NCBI RefSeq assembly: GCF_025567085.1
Contig: NZ_JAOQJN010000003.1
Coordinates: forward strand, 186,001 to 250,000
Direction of reading: 5' to 3'
Length of the DNA stretch: 64,000 bases
Source: Bovifimicola ammoniilytica
Lineage (GTDB): Bacteria; Bacillota; Clostridia; Lachnospirales; Lachnospiraceae
Below are positions 8,051 through 17,296 of this stretch, piece by piece (within the stretch, counting starts at the first letter, position 1; the number at the start of each line of letters is the position of its first letter). Made by a program: the position numbers and the translations under genes. The notes beneath the pieces were generated by a model. It worked only from the letters and a program-made list of their open reading frames with translations, searched no databases and had not been told where the DNA came from.

Positions 8051-10264
8051 TTACACTTTTTTCAATTTTGCAAATGAAGCAAACATTTTCTTTGTCCCTG
8101 CAGTAATGAAATCAACTGTAACCTCGTAATCTCTGCCACCATCAGTTATGTCTATTACCTGACCTACACCGAATTTCATATGTTTAACAGTATCACCAAC
8201 TGTATATTCAAGTTTTTCCTGCTTTTTAACTGTATATTGTTTCGTTTCAAATGGTTTAGTATTAAATATAGGCTTGGCATTCGATTTTGCAGACGGTTTT
8301 ACAAACCCATCTTTCGTTGAAATATTATCCATTGAAATATTTGTATCCATGATTAATTTAGGTATCTCTTTAACGAATCTTGATACTTTTCCATAATATG
8401 TTTCGCCTCTTATCATTCTTACCTTGGCACAGGTAATTGTAAGGCTTTCCATTGCTCTTGTTATTGCCACGTAGCATAGACGTCTTTCTTCCTCTAATTC
8501 AGTTTTATCATCTGAATTGATTGTCATATAGCTTGGAAATAATCCGTCCTCCATACCACATAAGAATACTTTAGGAAACTCTAATCCTTTTGCACTGTGA
8601 ATTGTCATCAGAACTACATAATCACTGTTTTCGTCTAATCCGTCAATTTCCGCTACAAGTGCAACTTCTTCTAAGAAACCACTTAATGTAGGATTCTCTG
8701 TTTTCTCTTCGTAATCAACAATTTTACTGAAGAATTCATTGATATTATCAATTCTTCCTCTTGCTTCATCTGTATCTTCTAATTCTAAATCTCTTACATA
8801 TCCGGTATCTTCTAAAATAATTTCCATAAGATCTGATACCTTGCCATATTCGCTTTCAGCTCTTAATCTCTGTATAAAATCTACAAACGGCTTTACTTTA
8901 GAAGCACTTCTTCCTAAAATAGCCATCGCATTCTCATTCTTAAGTGCATCATAAAAGCTCATATCGTTAGCCTCAGCAAATGTCTGGAATTTATCGACTG
9001 TCGTTGCGCCTATTCCTCTTTTTGGAACATTTATTATTCTCTTTACAGCGACGTTATCTCGTCCATTGTCAACAGTTTTTAAATATGCTATCAGGTCCTT
9101 GATTTCTTTTCGCTGATAGAAATTCTGTCCGCCAAAAATCTTATATGGAATATTCTGTCTTATGAAATTCTCTTCAAGCACACGCGACTGTGCATTAGTT
9201 CTATATAAACAAGCTATATCGTTGTAACTAAATCTTCCATCTCTGACATATCCATTAATTTCATCAGCGATATACTCTGCTTCCTCATATTCATTTCCTA
9301 ATTGCTTGAATATAATCTTGTCCCCTGCTTCTTTATCAGTCCACAATGCCTTACCTTTTCTCGCTGTATTGTTAGCAATTACGGCATTTGCAGCATCTAA
9401 TACCATCTTAGTCGAACGGTAATTCTGCTCTAATTTTATAACCCTGGCCTCTGGAAAATACTTTTCAAAGTCCAGGATATTGGCAATATTAGCACCTCTG
9501 AACTTATATATTGACTGGTCATCATCACCTACAACACATAAGTTTCTATACTTTGAAGCTAGTAATTTGACTAATAGAAACTGTACTGTATTAGTATCCT
9601 GGTATTCATCAACCATAATATACCTGAATCTCTCCTGATAATTCTCAAGCACCTCTGGATTAGAACGGAATAACTCAACAGTTTTAACAAGCAGGTCATC
9701 AAAGTCTAAGGCATTACTTCTTTTTAATTCTAATTGATATTCCCTGTATGCTTCGATAATATTCTTCTTGCTGTAATCTCCTGAATTCTCCAATGCATAA
9801 TCTTCTGGAAGCAGCATCTCATTCTTAGCCGATGAAATAGCATTCAGAATAGCCTTTTCCTTTGTATATTTTGTATCAATCTTTAATCTCTTACATATAG
9901 TCTTTATCACCGTTTTCTGGTCATCTGCATCATATATAGTAAAATTATTATCATAACCTAATCTGTCAATATATCTTCTCAATATTCTTACGCACATAGA
10001 ATGAAATGTACTTACCCATATACTGTCTGAGCCAAAGCCTACGAGATTATCTACTCTTTCACGCATCTCACCTGCCGCCTTATTAGTAAATGTAATGGCA
10101 AGAATATTCCATGGCTGTACGTGCTTCTCTTCTATAAGATATGCAATTCTGTGTGTAAGTACGCGGGTTTTACCGGAACCCGCACCGGCTAAAACAAGAA
10201 GCGGTCCTTCTGTACAGTAAACCGCTTCTTTCTGTCTGTCATTAAGTGAATCGTATATACTCAT
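8051..10264 (-). CDS. pcrA: ATP-dependent DNA helicase PcrA/UvrD
   Basis: A 737-residue SF1A helicase working in nucleotide excision repair, replication restart and RecA removal. Motifs in order: Q motif NDRQKEAV, Walker A GAGSGKTR (about residue 27), Walker B MVDEYQDTN, motif III GDDDQSIYKFRGA, motif IV LEQNYRST, motif V LMTIHSAKGLEF and motif VI CYVAITRA. The C-terminus (VGDTVKHMKFGVGQVI) is the Tudor-like domain that binds RNA polymerase. Length is normal. The ribosome site is weak. It is followed after about 107 bp by the small acidic membrane protein. Confidence 0.96.
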   Translation of the reverse strand: MSIYDSLNDRQKEAVYCTEGPLLVLAGAGSGKTRVLTHRIAYLIEEKHVQPWNILAITFTNKAAGEMRERVDNLVGFGSDSIWVSTFHSMCVRILRRYIDRLGYDNNFTIYDADDQKTVIKTICKRLKIDTKYTKEKAILNAISSAKNEMLLPEDYALENSGDYSKKNIIEAYREYQLELKRSNALDFDDLLVKTVELFRSNPEVLENYQERFRYIMVDEYQDTNTVQFLLVKLLASKYRNLCVVGDDDQSIYKFRGANIANILDFEKYFPEARVIKLEQNYRSTKMVLDAANAVIANNTARKGKALWTDKEAGDKIIFKQLGNEYEEAEYIADEINGYVRDGRFSYNDIACLYRTNAQSRVLEENFIRQNIPYKIFGGQNFYQRKEIKDLIAYLKTVDNGRDNVAVKRIINVPKRGIGATTVDKFQTFAEANDMSFYDALKNENAMAILGRSASKVKPFVDFIQRLRAESEYGKVSDLMEIILEDTGYVRDLELEDTDEARGRIDNINEFFSKIVDYEEKTENPTLSGFLEEVALVAEIDGLDENSDYVVLMTIHSAKGLEFPKVFLCGMEDGLFPSYMTINSDDKTELEEERRLCYVAITRAMESLTITCAKVRMIRGETYYGKVSRFVKEIPKLIMDTNISMDNISTKDGFVKPSAKSNAKPIFNTKPFETKQYTVKKQEKLEYTVGDTVKHMKFGVGQVIDITDGGRDYEVTVDFITAGTKKMFASFAKLKKV

Positions 10265-10296
10265 TTTCTTGTATTTCCATTCCCATACAATATTAA

Positions 10297-11367
10297 CTAA
10301 ATTAATTTAGTTCCACAATTTGAACAGAATTTTGCTCCTTCTGTCTTAGTTCCACAGTTAGGACAGAACTTAGGTGCAACTCCACCCTCCTGTGGTGCTG
10401 CCTGCTGCATCTGCTGCTGGTTTGGCATCTGATTTGGTGCCTGACCGTTCATCTGCTGTCCCTGGAAATTAACACCTGACATAGATTGCTGCATATTGTT
10501 CATAGGAGCCTGCATTGAATTAACCATCTGCTGTCCCATCATCATACCCATCTGCATACCAGCCATTGTATTAGCCATTCCAGCCATATTGTTAGCTGTT
10601 CCGCCTGCATTTCCATTATTTGACATACTGTCAACCATAGCCATCTGAGTATATCTTCCCATATCTCCGACCATACTCTGTGATGCAACTTTTTCCTGCA
10701 TTCTCTTAACAGTTTCAGGATAATTAAAGCTCTCAATGTTGAATGCCGTGATTGTAATACCTAATTTGATAATCTCCATATCAAGGTCTTCTTTGATACC
10801 GTTACCAATATCTATTGCATTAGCCTGAAGATTAAACATATCTTTACCCTCTTTTGTTATCCACTTCATTAATAATGGATTGAGAGTAGATGTTACTCTT
10901 TCTTTAACCTCATCAACTAAGAACTGCTTCTTGATACCTGCAATCCTCTCGATAAATGTATCATAATCACTTATCTTACAACTGAATGTACCAAATGCAC
11001 CGATTGGCATACCTCCAGGTAATCCCGGTGCCTGTATATTAATAGGATTCTTTGTACCCCATCTGAGTGTAAATTCCTTTGTATTAATGAATAATACTTC
11101 AGCACGTACACCACTGTTAAAACCAAACTTAATTCCTTTTAATGTTGAAAGGAAGGGAATAATCTGTGATTCAATATCAAAGCTTCCCGGATCTCTAAAT
11201 ATACCTTCGACCTTACCATTATACATAAATATGGCATCCTGGCCCGGTCTGATAATTAACTTACTTCCTTTTTTAATCTCGTCATTATTCCACTTCCAAA
11301 ACATAATGTCGTTTCTCTGCTCTTGCCATTCAACAACATTTGAAAACTGATTTCCAAAAAGTCCCAT
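10297..11367 (-). CDS. SPFH-domain protein with C-terminal zinc ribbon (YdjI-like)
   Basis: A 356-residue protein: an SPFH/band-7-like domain (about residues 20-215), a Met/Gln/Asn-rich low-complexity linker, and a C-terminal double zinc ribbon (CPNCGTKTEGAKFCSNCGTK). It matches the virion core protein / YdjI group. In Bacillus, ydjF (PspA)-ydjG-ydjH-ydjI form an operon on the cell-envelope stress pathway; here pspA, a zinc-ribbon membrane protein and this gene stand in the same order with the ydjH equivalent missing. A role in membrane integrity is inferred from that context. Confidence 0.82.
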   Translation of the reverse strand: MGLFGNQFSNVVEWQEQRNDIMFWKWNNDEIKKGSKLIIRPGQDAIFMYNGKVEGIFRDPGSFDIESQIIPFLSTLKGIKFGFNSGVRAEVLFINTKEFTLRWGTKNPINIQAPGLPGGMPIGAFGTFSCKISDYDTFIERIAGIKKQFLVDEVKERVTSTLNPLLMKWITKEGKDMFNLQANAIDIGNGIKEDLDMEIIKLGITITAFNIESFNYPETVKRMQEKVASQSMVGDMGRYTQMAMVDSMSNNGNAGGTANNMAGMANTMAGMQMGMMMGQQMVNSMQAPMNNMQQSMSGVNFQGQQMNGQAPNQMPNQQQMQQAAPQEGGVAPKFCPNCGTKTEGAKFCSNCGTKLI

Positions 11368-11555
11368 TCTCTTCCTCTTTCTGCGGCGATAATATTATGT
11401 TTTTGTGTCTGCACCGCTGACACTTTATCTGATAATTCAATATATGTATTTCAGAAATATTCTATTGCAAATGCTATTTATCTAATAAAGCATTTACTTA
11501 AATACATTTTATCATATCATAACTATATTTTCTATAATTATATTTTTATATATCT

Positions 11556-12755
11556 CTATAATATTTCGATATCTTCATCAATAACATACTCATAACCTGA
11601 CATCTCTAAATACTGGTTGTCATCATATGTTCTCTCAATTGAATATCCTGTTTCCATACCATTTCCATAGACTGAATTGTCTGAATTGTTCTCGCCTTTC
11701 ATATTCAATGCAATAAGGAGTGCTACAATTGCTGCAATTATTGCTACAATTATACCTATCTTAACAGGACTCTTTGGATAACTTCCTTTAATTTTTCCTG
11801 TCTGTCCATTAACTAATACAGTATAATTTTTATTTGCATATGTAAATGCTGTAGAATATACAGGAATCAATATGTGCTTATATGTCTCGTCACGATAATC
11901 CGGTGCAATTCTTACATTTCTTACTTCATCATAGTGCTTTCTTACGTCTTTTCTTGCAAGTTCACGCAATTCATTTTCCATAATGTTATTAGCTTCTCTA
12001 TGAGCATCATCTAATGAAACTGTATAACATTCTGCACCATATCCTGATAAATATTCAGGAGAATATGAAACAAGCTGCTTCTTAGTATCATATGGCTCAA
12101 TTCCTTTTAAAAGTGATTCTTTAAGATTCTTAGAACCTCTTACCTGAACGTCATCAAAGAACTCCTTTACACGTCCATGTGTATTATACCAATCTGTCTC
12201 TGTTCTTGTCTCTGTTTTTCCATCATCTTTCTTAACTTCTACTTTTCGGTGCTTACCACCCTCAGCAGAATAATCACATACTACATCGGCATCAAATGTC
12301 CAATATGGTATGTACACACCCTGTATCTTACCATTTTCATACAGATGCTTAAGTTTACCCGGTGCTAACCATCTTCTGTTAATCCATTTATTAAATGTTT
12401 CCTGCACCTTATGTTTATCAACTTTAAAAGGTACTATGCCATCTGGAACAATTGCTGCTTCCTGCTTCTCTGCCAAAACATATTTAGCTCCACAATATGG
12501 ACACTCTGTTGCTGTACAGTCAGGTGCTACTTCAACCTTTGCTCCACAACCTTTACATTCCATTGTAGATGTCTGTTTCACTTCTACAGCTATAGTTTTC
12601 GCTACTCGTTTATTAAATTCATGTTCTATAATTTTCTTTTTATCATTTACAATATTAACCTGTGTGTCACAATTAGGACACTTTAAGGATTGTGTCTTTA
12701 CGTCAAATTCCATAACCCCGCCACAATTACTGCAATAATAAATATTCTCTGACAT
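11556..12755 (-). CDS. Zinc-ribbon membrane protein (TFIIB-type ribbon, YdjG-like)
   Basis: A 399-residue protein with two N-terminal zinc ribbons (CSNCGG..CPNCD and CKGCGA..CPYCG, within residues 8-85), a long middle region and one membrane segment near residue 335 (IGIIVAIIAAIVALLIAL). Three in-frame ATGs lie close together; the one at 12755 is nine bases after GAGG and gives MSENIYYCSNCGG. It lies between pspA and the SPFH gene. By context it probably links the PspA and SPFH proteins at the membrane, as proposed for Bacillus ydjG; biochemical activity is unknown. Confidence 0.78.
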   Translation of the reverse strand: MSENIYYCSNCGGVMEFDVKTQSLKCPNCDTQVNIVNDKKKIIEHEFNKRVAKTIAVEVKQTSTMECKGCGAKVEVAPDCTATECPYCGAKYVLAEKQEAAIVPDGIVPFKVDKHKVQETFNKWINRRWLAPGKLKHLYENGKIQGVYIPYWTFDADVVCDYSAEGGKHRKVEVKKDDGKTETRTETDWYNTHGRVKEFFDDVQVRGSKNLKESLLKGIEPYDTKKQLVSYSPEYLSGYGAECYTVSLDDAHREANNIMENELRELARKDVRKHYDEVRNVRIAPDYRDETYKHILIPVYSTAFTYANKNYTVLVNGQTGKIKGSYPKSPVKIGIIVAIIAAIVALLIALNMKGENNSDNSVYGNGMETGYSIERTYDDNQYLEMSGYEYVIDEDIEIL

Positions 12756-12793
12756 TTTCATATACCTCATTTCTCAGTATTTGGTAGATAAAT

Positions 12794-12849
12794 TTAAAAA
12801 AAGATGCCTACCACACCACTAACGGTGTGGCATATGTAAGGCACCTTTT
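12794..12849 (-). terminator. Terminator after pspA
   Basis: On the minus strand AAAAGGTGCCT and AGGCATCTTTTTTT form the outer stem around an inner CCACACC/GGTGTGG hairpin, followed by a T7 tract. It separates pspA from the zinc-ribbon gene, so these two may be only partly cotranscribed. Confidence 0.8.
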
Positions 12850-12859
12850 CTATAAAATA

Positions 12860-13546
12860 TTACATTCCCATTTTTGCTTTTAATGCTGCTAATTCATCAT
12901 CAACGGCTGGTGCAGATGCTGATGTTGAATCATATTTTGCTGCAAGGTCATCAAGGCTGTTATCTTCTGCTGATGAATTTAAATCTGCCATTGCATTGGC
13001 TTTATCAAGCATATTGTCTGCTTTAGCTTCCATTCTGTCAAATGCTGACATGCTTCCCTTAACGCCTTCAACACTTGCGCCAAGTTTGTTAATCTTCTCC
13101 TGTGTCTTAGCTGCTGCAATCTTTGCTTTGATTGAGTCTTTACGTGAATTAAGTTCTGCAATATCCTTGCATAACTTATCATGCATCTGTCTCATCTTTG
13201 TTGCATTAGCTGATGCTACGTCATAAGCCTGCTGTAAATTTGCCTGCTGTGTAGCTAACTGTGCTTTCTTAGCAAGGAACTGTTTCGCATCTTCATCATT
13301 GCCTGCAAGTACAGCTTTCTCTGCGTACTTCTGATATTTATCCATCTCTGCTGTACATTCATCTAACTGTCTCTTGCATCTCGTCTCTTCAGCCATAACT
13401 GCTGCTGTCTCTGCTTTTACTTTGCCAAGGTCACTTTCCATATCTCGAAGATATTGATCAATCATCTTCTCTGGATCTTCTGCCTTATCAAGTAATGCAT
13501 TAATGTTTGCTGACATAATGTCTTTAAATCTAGATATAATTCCCAT
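12860..13546 (-). CDS. pspA: PspA/IM30 family membrane-stress protein
   Basis: A 228-residue, almost wholly helical coiled-coil protein: GIISRFKDIMSANINALLDK is the amphipathic membrane-binding helix, followed by the conserved EDPEKMIDQYLRDME segment. The family (ESCRT-III fold) polymerises on damaged membranes and protects the proton gradient. AGGAGG seven bases upstream selects the second of two ATGs. It leads a minus-strand group with zinc-ribbon and SPFH genes and ends at a strong terminator. Confidence 0.92.
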   Translation of the reverse strand: MGIISRFKDIMSANINALLDKAEDPEKMIDQYLRDMESDLGKVKAETAAVMAEETRCKRQLDECTAEMDKYQKYAEKAVLAGNDEDAKQFLAKKAQLATQQANLQQAYDVASANATKMRQMHDKLCKDIAELNSRKDSIKAKIAAAKTQEKINKLGASVEGVKGSMSAFDRMEAKADNMLDKANAMADLNSSAEDNSLDDLAAKYDSTSASAPAVDDELAALKAKMGM

Positions 13547-13759
13547 TTTCATTCCTCCTATGATATGAAAAATTTTTGTCGAATTATTATTCGCCTGTGA
13601 TACATATTATACAGTATATAAAAATAAAAGTCACTATTAAATATTTAAAAAAATGTCGTTTTAGACTTGTCATCTAGTTTTTAATACTATATAATCTTTA
13701 TTGTGTAACCTCGTAGACGGTCTTAGATTATAACGTATTTGAAAGGTATGATTTTTACT

Positions 13760-14395
13760 ATGATAGATTCAGAAAAATTGCTAAATGATATCATTTCCAA
13801 GCTAAATATTATTGACGACGCAGATATTCCGGCTATAGATTTATATATGGATCAGGTCACAACGTTTATGGATAAACATCTTAAAAACAATAAGCGTTTT
13901 GCTGATGACAAGATATTAACTAAAACCATGATTAATAACTATGCCAAAAACGACCTGCTTCCTGCTCCAGTTAAGAAAAGATACTCAAAGCAGCACGTTA
14001 TACTGCTTATTTTTATATACTACTTTAAGAATATATTATCAATTAATGATATTAAGACTATATTAGGTCCTATTTCGGAGAATTATTTCGACGTTAATTC
14101 ACCTATTTCTCTTGAAGAGATATATTCAACTGTTAAGAATTTAGAAAACCAGCTTACTTCTGATATAATGAATGATATTCAGAGTAAAATTAATTTATCT
14201 GAAGAAACTTTTGCTGACAAATCCGATAAGGATAAAGATTTTCTTCAATTATTCTCATTAATTGTATCACTTAGCTTTGATGTGTATATTAAAAAACAGA
14301 TGATAGAAAGCATTGTCGATAAGTTAAATGCAGCAAATGAACACACTTCCACAAAACCTAAGAAAGATAAGGATAAAGACAAGAAAGAAATTTAA
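13760..14395 (+). CDS. DUF1836-domain protein
   Basis: A 211-residue protein. Residues 35-110 hold the DUF1836 region: LTKTMINNYAKNDLLPAPVKKRYS looks like a MerR-type winged helix recognition segment, followed by HVILLIFIYYFKNILSINDIK. The C-terminus is Lys/Asp-rich. DUF1836 proteins are seen as possible DNA-binding regulators in clostridia; the target is unknown. Upstream in-frame starts (TTG at 13739, ATG at 13748) are poorly placed against the AAAGG site, so the ATG at 13760 is preferred. It is transcribed divergently from pspA. Confidence 0.65.
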   Translation: MIDSEKLLNDIISKLNIIDDADIPAIDLYMDQVTTFMDKHLKNNKRFADDKILTKTMINNYAKNDLLPAPVKKRYSKQHVILLIFIYYFKNILSINDIKTILGPISENYFDVNSPISLEEIYSTVKNLENQLTSDIMNDIQSKINLSEETFADKSDKDKDFLQLFSLIVSLSFDVYIKKQMIESIVDKLNAANEHTSTKPKKDKDKDKKEI

Positions 14396-14448
14396 AAAGC
14401 TGGTGCAGTAAATTAACATTCAAATGAACCTTGTTAATTTACTGCACC
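14394..14448 (-). terminator. Long hairpin terminator carrying the GGTGCAGTAAAT motif
   Basis: A perfect 16-bp stem: GGTGCAGTAAATTAAC (14402-14417) with GTTAATTTACTGCACC (14433-14448). On the minus strand it is followed by CAGCTTTTT, but it is separated from the gene at 14500 by about 50 bp. The same stem motif tips the giant palindrome at 20406-20453, so it is also a recurring repeat in this genome. Confidence 0.7.
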
Positions 14449-14499
14449 ATAATATTTTCTATATAAGGCAACATTTACCTGTCAACATTATTTTTTACA

Positions 14500-14787
14500 C
14501 TATTTTTCCATTCGTTCTAGCACAATTGCATATCCGTCATTACCATAATTAAGCGAACGGTTTACCCTGCTTATAGTTGCAGTCGATGCTCCTGTCTCTT
14601 TAGCAATTTCCTGATATGTTTTCTTCTCTCTTAACATCTTCGCTACATCAAAACGTTGTACTAAAGACTGTAATTCGTTAATCGTGCATATATCCATAAA
14701 GAAATTATAACATTCTTCTTCATCTTTAAGAGTTAAAATTGCCTTAAATAAATCGTCCATTTCCTGGTTTCTTATTTTTTCACTCAT
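14500..14787 (-). CDS. TrpR-family YerC/YecD regulator
   Basis: A 95-residue helical protein of the TrpR superfamily: FMDICTINELQSLVQRFDVAKML followed by the helix-turn-helix YQEIAKETGASTATISRVNRSL. YerC/YecD proteins are short DNA-binding regulators of Firmicutes with poorly known targets. The start giving MSEKIRNQEM has GGAG seven bases upstream; the frame extends six codons further without a ribosome site. It lies 35 bp after the PHP gene and is probably cotranscribed with it. Confidence 0.88.
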   Translation of the reverse strand: MSEKIRNQEMDDLFKAILTLKDEEECYNFFMDICTINELQSLVQRFDVAKMLREKKTYQEIAKETGASTATISRVNRSLNYGNDGYAIVLERMEK

Positions 14788-14822
14788 AATCTTCTCCATT
14801 TCCAAGCGACTTTTAATAATCT

Positions 14823-15563
14823 CTATTTACTTCTTTTATATTTTCCAAGGTATTTTCTCAATTTAGCAATATGAAAATTCATCACAAGTTCATTATCAAA
14901 ATCTACCTCGTCCATTACATCATACGCACGTTCATTTAATCCGACAATATCTTCTGAATGTGCATCACTTCCAATAACTACAGGTACCTGGTATTTCTTA
15001 CATAATTCAAGTATGGTCTTGTCATTTTCTCTTGTATTCTTTCGGAAGCCACTTGGGTTCAGGGAATTATTATTAATCTCTAATAATGTACCATATTCTT
15101 TTGCAGCCTTAACTACCTGTTCATAATCAAGTGGAATTCTACCATCATCCGGATGTCCTATTATATCTATTAATGGATTCTTAATGGCTCCTATTATGGA
15201 CTTTGTATTCTCTTCTATCGTTCCTGGAGTATATCCGATGTCCGAATGTATACTTGCTATAACTACGTCCATCTGTTTAATCAATTCATCACTCATATCT
15301 ACATTTCCATCATAATCTATGATATTGAGTTCTACACCTAATAATAATTCTAATCCATCACCATAATCTCTTTTGGCATTTCTTAGATTATTAAAGTAAA
15401 ATTCATGGCATGTTCCCGGCATCGTCATAGAATGTTCTGTAATTCCAAGAATTGAAAGATGCTTTGCCTTAGCTGCATTTACCATCTCGTTAATCGTATT
15501 ATATGCATGTCCACTTGCAACTGTATGTGTATGCAAATCTGCAAGATAATTAAGTTTCTCCAT
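14823..15563 (-). CDS. PHP-domain phosphohydrolase (YcdX-like)
   Basis: A 246-residue PHP metallophosphatase. Metal ligands are visible: DLHTHTVASGH (residues 9-19), ITEHS (about 42), the Glu in LLGVELNI, IHSD (about 109), IGHPD (about 136) and GSDAHS (about 198). The YcdX branch binds three metal ions and hydrolyses small phosphates; the natural substrate is uncertain. It precedes the YerC gene on the same strand. Confidence 0.88.
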   Translation of the reverse strand: MEKLNYLADLHTHTVASGHAYNTINEMVNAAKAKHLSILGITEHSMTMPGTCHEFYFNNLRNAKRDYGDGLELLLGVELNIIDYDGNVDMSDELIKQMDVVIASIHSDIGYTPGTIEENTKSIIGAIKNPLIDIIGHPDDGRIPLDYEQVVKAAKEYGTLLEINNNSLNPSGFRKNTRENDKTILELCKKYQVPVVIGSDAHSEDIVGLNERAYDVMDEVDFDNELVMNFHIAKLRKYLGKYKRSK

Positions 15564-15754
15564 ATACTACTCCATTTCTATATGAAATATTTTGAAATTA
15601 TTCCTTATCATATTGCTTATTAATTAAATTTAGCACTTTAGCAATTTACATTATAACAGTTTAGCATTATTCATATAAAATTTCAAGTGCAAGGCCCTAT
15701 ATATCCTCTTAAATATGCACAATTTTAACAGGTAATCTTCGTGCAAGTTTAAAT

Positions 15755-15783
15755 TTGACACTCCCTATAAAATATGATATTCT
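15755..15783 (+). promoter_or_regulatory. Sigma-A promoter of the cold-shock gene
   Basis: TTGACA at 15755-15760, a 17-bp spacer, and TATTCT at 15778-15783. Transcription would start near 15790, leaving a leader of about 40 nt with GGAGG before the ATG. Confidence 0.8.
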
Positions 15784-15831
15784 ATATGAGGATTATTTTA
15801 TAATCCAATTAATTATTTCGGAGGTATCACA

Positions 15832-16032
15832 ATGAACAAAGGTACAGTTAAATGGTTTAACAACCAAAAAGGTTACGGATTCATCTCTGATGAAGAAGGT
15901 AATGATGTATTCGTTCACTACTCAGGACTTAACATGGATGGCTTCAAGTCTTTAGAAGAAGGCGCTGCTGTTGAATTCGAAGTTGTTAACGGTGCAAAAG
16001 GACCTCAGGCAACAAACGTAACAAAATTATAA
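15832..16032 (+). CDS. csp: Cold-shock protein (CspA family RNA chaperone)
   Basis: A 66-residue OB-fold protein of full family length. MNKGTVKWFNNQKGYGFIS contains the RNP1 motif KGYGFIS, and DVFVHYSGL is RNP2. It binds single-stranded RNA and DNA and prevents misfolding at low temperature or in growth. CGGAGG eight bases upstream and a near-consensus promoter suggest high expression. It is monocistronic; a terminator follows at 16125. Confidence 0.96.
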   Translation: MNKGTVKWFNNQKGYGFISDEEGNDVFVHYSGLNMDGFKSLEEGAAVEFEVVNGAKGPQATNVTKL

Positions 16033-16124
16033 TCAAGAAGTATAAATGGTGTGCCTTTTTCATAATATATAAATTTCGGTTTTTTTATTTTGAATTAGCT
16101 CTATTGTTTAACAACATGATTACT

Positions 16125-16154
16125 AAAAGCTATCCTCTCCGGATAGCTTTTTTG
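16125..16154 (+). terminator. Terminator after csp
   Basis: AAAGCTATCC (16126-16135) pairs with GGATAGCTTT (16141-16150) and runs into T6. Confidence 0.85.
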
Positions 16155-16255
16155 TTCTCTACTGCTTCATTATCATTACTGATTCAAAATTCCTCATTAT
16201 TTTTTTATATTTCTTTATATTCTTTTATATTTCCTTGTATTTCCTTGTATCTTAA

Positions 16256-17134
16256 TTATTTAATTGTATTCAGAATTTCTTGTAATTCATCTACACTGAA
16301 TTTATAATTATGATTACAGAAATGACAGTTCACTTCAATTTCCTTACCATCATCTATCATATCTTTAATCTCTTTCTTACCAAGACTTACTAATACTTTT
16401 CTGACTCTTTCCTTAGAACAGTCACATTCAAAACCTGTAGGAACTTTGTCTAATATTTCTACGCCGAGTTCTCCTAATACCTTATTTAAGATGTCCTCCG
16501 GTGTCATTCCCTGTTCAAGCATTGAAGTTACCGAAGTAATCTTAGATATCTTCTCCTCTAACACTTCTATAATCTTCTCATCAGCAAATGGCATTAACTG
16601 GATTATAAAACCACCTGCACTCTTTACAGTATTATTTTTCTCCATTAGTACACCTAAAGCGACTGATGATGGGATCTGCTCAGAAGCTGCGAAATAATAT
16701 GTCAAATCTTCTGCAACTTCACTTGTAGTAAGTGCAATCTGGCTTGAATATGGCTCTTTCATACCCAAATCCTTAATCACAGTCATTGTACCGTAACCGA
16801 TGGCTGCACCAACATCTAGTTTGCCTAAATAATTAGGTGGAATAATAACGTTAGGATTACCCGGATAACCTTTAACATATCCTTTAGAATTAGCAGTAAC
16901 GGTAAGTCCGTTAATAGGTCCGTCACCTTTCATCATAATTGTAAGTACGTCATTTTCACCTTTCATCATTGTTCCCATCATTGCAGCACCGGTTAATAAT
17001 CTTCCTAATGCTGCTGTCGCTACAGGGCTTGTATTATGTGTCTGTCTTGCGAATTCTACCATTTCCCTTGTAGTTGCAGCAAATGCTCTTATCTGTCCAT
17101 TTGCTGCTGTGGCTCTAACTATATAATCTTTCAT
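16256..17134 (-). CDS. hslO: Hsp33 redox-regulated holdase chaperone
   Basis: A 292-residue chaperone. MKDYIVRATAANGQIRAFAATT and HNTSPVATAALGRLLTGAAMM are typical of the N-terminal core; the redox switch lies at the C-terminus with CDCS (about residue 236) and CHFC (about 269), the CXC and CXXC zinc pairs. Oxidation releases zinc and turns on holdase activity. GGAG six bases before the ATG at 17134 selects this start. A palindromic element (17149-17288) is inserted directly ahead of its ribosome site and has duplicated that site. Confidence 0.95.
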   Translation of the reverse strand: MKDYIVRATAANGQIRAFAATTREMVEFARQTHNTSPVATAALGRLLTGAAMMGTMMKGENDVLTIMMKGDGPINGLTVTANSKGYVKGYPGNPNVIIPPNYLGKLDVGAAIGYGTMTVIKDLGMKEPYSSQIALTTSEVAEDLTYYFAASEQIPSSVALGVLMEKNNTVKSAGGFIIQLMPFADEKIIEVLEEKISKITSVTSMLEQGMTPEDILNKVLGELGVEILDKVPTGFECDCSKERVRKVLVSLGKKEIKDMIDDGKEIEVNCHFCNHNYKFSVDELQEILNTIK

Positions 17135-17148
17135 AATAATCTCCATTC

Positions 17149-17288
17149 CGCAGGCACAACGTGCCGGAGGAATCGCGAGTCAAATTTCAAATTTGGCTCT
17201 GCGATAGATGCTATTTGTGGTGCCTGCGACACAAATAGCTGTGTGAAAAATAATCGCATCAGCATTATTTTTCACACTATCTCCATTC
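17149..17288 (-). repeat. RBS-duplicating palindromic element, copy 1 (140 bp)
   Basis: On the minus strand the element begins GAATGGAGATAGTGTGAAA and is followed 140 bp later by GAATGGAGATTATTATG, which is the hslO ribosome site and start. Inside are four hairpins: AATAAT/ATTATT, GCTATTTGTG/CACAAATAGC, a CGCAGAGCCAAATTT-type arm pair, and CCGGCAC/GTGCCTGCGG. From the GTG at 17275 a 31-codon ORF runs to a TGA at 17180 (starts MKNNADAIIFHTAICVAG). Compare copies at 54986, 36478, 56862 and 24565. Confidence 0.8.
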
Positions 17289-17296
17289 TTCTATAT

